DNA of 64,000 bases from JBHIBD01 sp046758865 (lineage in GTDB: Bacteria; Planctomycetota; Brocadiia; Brocadiales; Bathyanammoxibiaceae), in NCBI GenBank assembly GCA_046758865.1, contig JBHIBD010000001.1, positions 1-64,000 of the forward strand, read 5' to 3'. Positions 59,475 to 64,000 of the stretch are shown here, piece after piece. Every line of letters starts with the position of its first letter. Position 1 is the first letter of the stretch. Made by a program: the position numbers and the translations under genes. The notes under the pieces are model-generated. The model searched no databases. It was not told the DNA's origin and saw only the letters and a program-made list of their open reading frames with translations.

Positions 59475-60549
59475 ATACATAATGAATGGTCACAAGCTCT
59501 ATTGGCACCTGGATAGAGTAATGGACTGGTTAAATGGGGAAAGGGTGGCGCCCATACATATTGATGTTGGTCTAAGTAAAGGATGCAATATCAGGTGCCA
59601 GTATTGCTTTGGTGTTATACAAGGCAACTTTTATAGAAAAGGTTCAGAGGTTTACTTCCCCCGCAAACCTTTATTGAGATATTTGAAAGAGGCAGGAAAA
59701 ATAGGGGTGCGGTCTATGGCATTCGTTGGGGAGGCGGAACCACTCTTGAATCCCTATGTCTATGAGGCAATCGCAGAAGGCAAGAGGGCTGGTGTTGATA
59801 TTGCACTGGGGACGAACGGGATATTATTTGACACCGGAAAGAGGGGAGAAGAGGCGTTAGAACTTCTAAGCTGGATAAGGTTTAATATCAGTGCGGCTTC
59901 GGATGAGGCCTACAGAAGAATTCATGCCAGTAAGGAGTTCTCAACGGTTGTTGAGAAGATAAAGTTTTGCGTGGATTTGAAACGTCGAAAGGGCCTGAAT
60001 GCCACAATCGGCCTCCAAATGGTTCTAACTCCAGCTAATGTTGACCAGGCCGTCCCCCTGGCCAAACTGGGAAGACAGCTGGGGGTAGACTACTGTGTTA
60101 TAAAACAGTGCAGTGATACGGTTGAGAATGCTCTTGGGATATACGGTAGACTTCAGGAATACGACAATTTTGCAGACGTTCTCCAAGAGGCTGAAGGTAT
60201 AAGCTCGAATGGTTACAACGTAATAGTAAAATGGGGAAAGATTACAAACAAAGGAGAGAGGAGTTACGACCAGTGTATCGGTGTCCCGCTTCTGTTATAT
60301 TCAAGCGGCGATGGAAGGTTGTACCCGTGTGGAGCATTTTTCGACTTCAAAGAGGAAGAATATAGAATGGGGGACCTTGTAAAACAATCTTTTAAAGAAA
60401 TCTTTGAGAGTGACAGATACTGGGAGGTTGTGGAAAAGGTCAAGAGAATAGATGTTCACAAAGAGTGCTATTCAAACTGCAGGACGCATTGTATAAACAA
60501 ATTTCTCTGGCAATTGACTCATCCACCGGAACACGTCAATTTTGTTTAG
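59464..60549 (+). CDS. Radical SAM/SPASM protein with HPPEHVNF tail (copy 2)
   Basis: A 361-aa paralogue of 55326-56393. Radical SAM motif SKGCNIRCQYC (Cys41, 45, 48), FVGEAEPLL, GTNGIL, late CIGVPLLLYSSGDGRLYPCG with additional Cys, and end FLWQLTHPPEHVNFV. The start is probably TTG at 59464 (aligned to the ATG of copy 1), with GAGGAG about 9-10 nt upstream. The two copies may act on successive positions or on different substrates, or form a heterodimer. Confidence 0.88.
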   Translation: MPDKYIMNGHKLYWHLDRVMDWLNGERVAPIHIDVGLSKGCNIRCQYCFGVIQGNFYRKGSEVYFPRKPLLRYLKEAGKIGVRSMAFVGEAEPLLNPYVYEAIAEGKRAGVDIALGTNGILFDTGKRGEEALELLSWIRFNISAASDEAYRRIHASKEFSTVVEKIKFCVDLKRRKGLNATIGLQMVLTPANVDQAVPLAKLGRQLGVDYCVIKQCSDTVENALGIYGRLQEYDNFADVLQEAEGISSNGYNVIVKWGKITNKGERSYDQCIGVPLLLYSSGDGRLYPCGAFFDFKEEEYRMGDLVKQSFKEIFESDRYWEVVEKVKRIDVHKECYSNCRTHCINKFLWQLTHPPEHVNFV

Positions 60550-60554
60550 GCAAA

Positions 60555-61337
60555 ATGCAACCAACGGATAATAACAAAATCGATCTAACGGTTGTAATGC
60601 CAGCACTTAACGAGGGGGAAAATATCCTGGCTGCTGTTAACAATACCTTGAGGGCCTTTGAAGATTTTAGCATTAATGGCGAGATTATTGTGATTAATGA
60701 TGGGAGTACCGATGGGACAGAGGATGTAGTAAAGGATATAATAAAAAAAGATAACCGTGTCAGGTTAATCAGGCATGACACCCCTAAAGGCATAGGCACA
60801 TCGTTTTGGAATGGGGTCGATGCCGCGGATGGAGATATAGTGACCTGGATCCCCGGCGATAATGAAAACGACCCGTGGGAAATTTTCCGTTATTACAAGT
60901 TACTCGAACAGGTAGATGTTGTTGTCCCCTTTGTCTATAATAGAGAAGTACGGCCACTCTTCAGGAATGCACTCTCATTTGTTTACCGCTTCATTGTCAA
61001 CACCACCTTCTTGGTAAATTTTAATTATACAAACGGAACAGTCCTCTACCGTAGATCCATCTTAAAAGAACTGGATTATAGGAGTGAGGGCTTCTTCTTT
61101 CAAACCGACATTTTGATAAGAACCGTAAAAAAGGGCTATCTCTTTGCTGAAGTCCCCTATAGGCTTGGCTTGAGAAAAGAAGGGGTGTCTAATGCGGTAT
61201 CCTTTCCTTCCCTGTTGCAAGTTATAAAGGGCTACCTGCGCCTAATGAAAGATCAGTATTTTGACAAAGACAGAGAGAGTAAACCGCATTTTTCGGATGA
61301 TTCCTTAACAACAACCAGACGGCAAATTAAGCAATGA
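60555..61337 (+). CDS. Polyprenyl-phosphate glycosyltransferase (GT2, DPM1-like)
   Basis: About 260 aa from ATG 60555 (MQPTDNNKIDLTVVMP). The frame is open 30 codons upstream inside the previous gene, but GT2 homologues begin near this Met. Motifs are VVMPALNEGENILAAV, IIVINDGSTDGTEDVV and IPGDNENDP. The C-terminus lacks a clear membrane anchor except hydrophobic stretches (FVYRFIVNTTFLVNF). Likely attaches the cluster's sugar to a polyprenyl phosphate. Confidence 0.88.
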   Translation: MQPTDNNKIDLTVVMPALNEGENILAAVNNTLRAFEDFSINGEIIVINDGSTDGTEDVVKDIIKKDNRVRLIRHDTPKGIGTSFWNGVDAADGDIVTWIPGDNENDPWEIFRYYKLLEQVDVVVPFVYNREVRPLFRNALSFVYRFIVNTTFLVNFNYTNGTVLYRRSILKELDYRSEGFFFQTDILIRTVKKGYLFAEVPYRLGLRKEGVSNAVSFPSLLQVIKGYLRLMKDQYFDKDRESKPHFSDDSLTTTRRQIKQ

Positions 61338-61371
61338 CAGAGATCATAATTGCAAAAAGAGTTACTTGGTC

Positions 61372-61893
61372 ATGAGGGTTCTATTTTGGGGCTCAGCCAT
61401 TTTTTGCGCATCTTTCTTTTTACATCTGGTTATCTGGAAAGTACGTCTGCCCAAAAGACAGTCAAAGGCTCTGTTCCAAATCTTTTTTGGAGTCTTAGTT
61501 GCAAGTATTTCTATTCTATGGGGCACATCGGCATTTCTTGCGAACCGTGAGTCTTCTGCTCCGGGAAGTCATTTAGAATACCTGCACATTTGCCTGTTTT
61601 TTACTTCACTTACACTAGCTTACATACTTACTTACGTTGCCGTTGAGGTGGACAGCCCTTCCCTCGTAATGGTAATGAGCATTGCCATGGCCGGTTCAGA
61701 AGGGTTAGATGAGAAACGATTCAACCAGAGAATGACTGACGACCTGTTGATAAAACCAAGAATAAGAGACCTCGTTCATGATGAGCTAATCTATATGGAA
61801 GGAAACAAATATAAGCTAACTTCAAAAGGATTTCTGGTTGTACGCATATTTAGCTTATATCGTAGATTGCTAAATGCAGAAATTGGTGGTTGA
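61372..61893 (+). CDS. Membrane protein with winged-helix-like tail (1)
   Basis: About 173 aa from ATG 61372. Three hydrophobic helices (about 3-24, 35-55, 70-92) are followed by a soluble part with EGLDEKRFNQRMTDDLLIKP, RIRDLVHDELIYMEGNKYKL and TSKGFLVVRIF. Helix, helix, then a beta-hairpin ending in a Tyr-x-Leu-Thr-x-x-Gly pattern fits a winged helix. No family name known. It overlaps the next gene by 20 bp, and that gene has the same architecture. Confidence 0.7.
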   Translation: MRVLFWGSAIFCASFFLHLVIWKVRLPKRQSKALFQIFFGVLVASISILWGTSAFLANRESSAPGSHLEYLHICLFFTSLTLAYILTYVAVEVDSPSLVMVMSIAMAGSEGLDEKRFNQRMTDDLLIKPRIRDLVHDELIYMEGNKYKLTSKGFLVVRIFSLYRRLLNAEIGG

Positions 61894-62428
61894 GTTTCTT
61901 ATGCCTTATAGCCTTTTGCATGTTCTAAACCCAATTTTAGGTCTAATTATTAATGTACTGATGCAGGTTGTCAGTTTCAGGTATATTCCCAGGTTGGGAT
62001 TATTAAAGTCGATAATTTTAGGTTTTGCTACGGGTCTTACTGTCGTTTTGACACTTGAACTGTGTGTTTTCTCCACGCAGTCAACATCTACAGATGATTT
62101 TGTGCCTATTTTTATTGTCAACTTTATAATGTATTCTTCACTGGGATATTGTTATTTTCATTTCGCAAATCTTGGGGAGACAGCCCGCCGCATCAGGATA
62201 TTGAGAGAATTATATGATTCAAAAGAGGGATTATCAATGCAGGAAATTCTGCAAAGATATAACGCCAGAAAAATTGTTGAAGTAAGAATAAATAGGCTTA
62301 TTAACAACGGACAAATTATATACAAAAGTGGCAGATATTATATTGGAAACCCCGTCATGCTGATAATAGCGAAGATTGTAGTAATGATGAAGCTAATCAT
62401 TCTTGGGAAAAGAAGCGAATTTGATTGA
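61874..62428 (+). CDS. Membrane protein with winged-helix-like tail (2)
   Basis: A 184-aa protein. Hydrophobic helices occupy about 10-35, 43-65 and 75-100. The tail (LYDSKEGLSMQEILQRYNAR, KIVEVRINRLINNGQIIYKS, GRYYIGN) again resembles a winged helix. The start may be the later Met at 61901. Together with its neighbour it may sense or assemble something at the membrane for the glycosyltransferase or radical SAM proteins. Function is unknown. Confidence 0.7.
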   Translation: MQKLVVEFLMPYSLLHVLNPILGLIINVLMQVVSFRYIPRLGLLKSIILGFATGLTVVLTLELCVFSTQSTSTDDFVPIFIVNFIMYSSLGYCYFHFANLGETARRIRILRELYDSKEGLSMQEILQRYNARKIVEVRINRLINNGQIIYKSGRYYIGNPVMLIIAKIVVMMKLIILGKRSEFD

Positions 62429-62459
62429 CACTGCACCATGAGTAATATTCTAAAAGACG

Positions 62460-62723
62460 GTGTACTATAAATCGCTCCTTGACGATGGTATGTTTAAGAA
62501 GGATTACTGGGCAGAGTTTATCAAGAAGCCCACAAAAGATTTTGAGTTACCTCTCCCGAGAAGCAAGGAGTTACAACTGGTAGATTCTTATCATCGTGTC
62601 TTCTTCTTGAACCCCACGTTCATATTACGAGAGCTACGTGGGTCTATTCTTACATGGAAAATGTTTTTTATCGCTTTTTTCACTGAAAGAACTATTGATA
62701 AAATCTTTGCTTCGAGGCCTTAG
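62460..62723 (+). pseudogene. C-terminal fragment of a B12-binding radical SAM protein
   Basis: An 87-codon frame. DYWAEFIKKPTKDFELPLPR and VFFLNPTFILRELRGSILTW match the C-terminal region common in B12-binding radical SAM proteins (DYWxEF...PxF...RxFYLxPxYILRxL). The catalytic parts are absent, so it is a truncated relic just before an intact member at 62741. The first codon is GTG without a clear ribosome site. Confidence 0.6.
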
Positions 62724-62740
62724 GAAGGATGTAAAAAGAA

Positions 62741-64000
62741 ATGTATGATTTACTCCTAATCTCTCCACGAAACACACAGCTCGGACGTTTTAAGAGGTTT
62801 GTGCCGAGAAGTGTGCCTATTGGAATAGGCATCTTGGCCGGGTTTCTTAGAGGGAAGGGTATTTCCGCCAAGATACTTGACCAGGAGTTGACAGATATAA
62901 GTACGGAAACATTGCGGAGCTGCCTAGCGCAATGCAAAAAACCTTGGATCGTTGGCATTAGCGTCATGACAGCGAATGTTGCCAGTGGATATCACATAGC
63001 TAAATTGGTGAAGTCTGTTAGTAAAGAAGCAGTTGTCGTATTCGGGGGCATTCACGCCACAGTAATGCCAGATGAGATTCTTCTGTCGGGTTGCGTTGAC
63101 TTTGTTGTTCAAGGGGAGGCGGAATATACACTTTTGGAACTAATCCGTCAGATTAAGGGTGGTAGAATTCAACGAGATACGCTTGAAAACATCAGTTACG
63201 TGGAAGACGGACAAATCATTTACACAAAGCCCTCAACAAAGACGGTAGATGTAAATGAGGTTCCCATGTTTCCTTATGACATGTTTGACCCATCAAAATA
63301 TAACCTTGGTTTCATCCTGACATCCAGGGGATGCCCGTTTGATTGTATCTTTTGCAGTCAGAAGGCCATTACGAAGAGGGTTTATAGGTACGTTTCGTCA
63401 GAAAGAGTAGTCGAAGAGCTTGATTACATAATAAATGAGATGCACCAACCAAACATTACCTTTTTTGATGATTATTTTACCGGGAATAAAAAAAGGGTAT
63501 TTGAGCTGTGCAACATGATTCAAGAAAGAGGGCTGCACAAAAAGGCCTCTTTTGGAGTCCAAACCCGTGGCGATAGCATTGACAAGGAACTTATGATAGC
63601 TATGAAAGCGGCTAACTTTGACAGTCTGATGTTCGGTGTCGAAACTGCTTCGGAAGATTTGATGAAGTTAATTAATAAGAATGAAACTGTCCAGGAAAAT
63701 ATCGATGCAATAAGATTAGCCAAGGAGATTGGTTTTACAGTAGAAGCTACATTCATCTACGGGTTTCCGACCGAGACCTTCAAGGACAGACTTGCAGCCC
63801 TCTCTCTTGCAGTGAGTATTGGGATAGACAGGGCCAGGTTTAATAATGCCACACCGTACCCTGGCACACAAATGTATAAAATGGTTAGGGACAAGATTAA
63901 TTTCGCACCTCAGTGGGTGAACTTTAGCTCTGCCGGTGCAGTTACAGCAGGTATTAGGAAGAAATACCCTCTTCCATATATTCCGGAAGGCTGCACAGAG
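62741..64000 (+). CDS. B12-binding radical SAM protein (cut at window end)
   Basis: 420 codons are visible and the gene runs past the window edge. It has a B12-binding N-domain (PIGIGILAGFLRGKGISAKI, IHATVMPDEILLSGCVDFVV), a radical SAM motif SRGCPFDCIFC (Cys198, 202, 205), and ETASEDLMKLINKNETV as in this superfamily. AAGGA about 12-16 nt before ATG 62741 supports the start. It ends the tight plus-strand series and probably belongs to it. Confidence 0.9.
   Translation, partial: MYDLLLISPRNTQLGRFKRFVPRSVPIGIGILAGFLRGKGISAKILDQELTDISTETLRSCLAQCKKPWIVGISVMTANVASGYHIAKLVKSVSKEAVVVFGGIHATVMPDEILLSGCVDFVVQGEAEYTLLELIRQIKGGRIQRDTLENISYVEDGQIIYTKPSTKTVDVNEVPMFPYDMFDPSKYNLGFILTSRGCPFDCIFCSQKAITKRVYRYVSSERVVEELDYIINEMHQPNITFFDDYFTGNKKRVFELCNMIQERGLHKKASFGVQTRGDSIDKELMIAMKAANFDSLMFGVETASEDLMKLINKNETVQENIDAIRLAKEIGFTVEATFIYGFPTETFKDRLAALSLAVSIGIDRARFNNATPYPGTQMYKMVRDKINFAPQWVNFSSAGAVTAGIRKKYPLPYIPEGCTE

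Overview
The window reads as a chromosomal segment of a diderm (Gram-negative-type) bacterium. It encodes a Wza-like outer-membrane export lipoprotein, a Wzz/GumC-type membrane protein, a separate bacterial tyrosine kinase, Wzx- and Wzy-type proteins and Shine-Dalgarno-led genes. Base composition is moderate. The sequence alone does not give a species. An anaerobic or sediment lineage such as Desulfobacterota, Nitrospirota or a relative is a guess only.

Region 1 (1-11299) is an integrative element of about 11.2 kb inserted in the 3' end of a tRNA-Glu(UUC) gene. The intact tRNA lies at the right end and a 55-bp copy of its 3' part lies at the left end. Next to the left copy are a tyrosine integrase and an excisionase-like protein. 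Inside are a TOPRIM plus P-loop primase/helicase-like protein, an XRE regulator, a DUF3800 protein coupled to a possible RNase-fold partner, a pair of exported or membrane proteins, a second, catalytic-domain-only tyrosine recombinase, and several small phage- or plasmid-like genes. All are on the minus strand. A promoter plus hairpins with a cUUCGg loop near 7.8 kb suggests a plus-strand structured RNA. tRNA-Lys and a decayed integrase follow.

Region 2 (11857-42968, minus strand) is a large polysaccharide (O-antigen or exopolysaccharide) cluster. It contains a polyprenyl-phosphate sugar-phosphate transferase, glycosyltransferases, a nucleotide-sugar dehydrogenase, epimerases, two DegT-fold enzymes (one an RfbH/ColD-like C3-dehydratase with His in place of Lys), GDP-mannose 4,6-dehydratase, a carbamoyltransferase, methyltransferases, Wzy, Wzx, a GT2-GT39 fusion, and radical SAM enzymes of SPASM-like and B12-binding types. 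Gene remnants (26.4-28.3 kb and 43.0-43.4 kb) show repeated gain and loss.

Region 3 (43421-44768) holds two exported proteins on the minus strand and a duplicated, apparently bidirectional promoter cassette that separates the minus-strand and plus-strand halves.

Region 4 (44769-64000, plus strand) begins with export genes (Wza, GumC, tyrosine kinase, O-antigen ligase/polymerase). It continues with a compact, often overlapping set: a geranylgeranyl-reductase-like flavoprotein, an epimerase, a nucleotidyltransferase-PfkB kinase fusion in reversed HldE order, a GmhA-like isomerase, two sister radical SAM proteins ending in a shared HPPEHVNF tail, a Nudix hydrolase, a split transketolase, an RmlD-like reductase, a DPM1-like glycosyltransferase, two membrane proteins with winged-helix-like tails, and a B12-binding radical SAM protein cut by the window end. 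This is the best candidate here for an undescribed pathway: synthesis, nucleotide activation and radical modification of an unusual (perhaps heptose-like) sugar.
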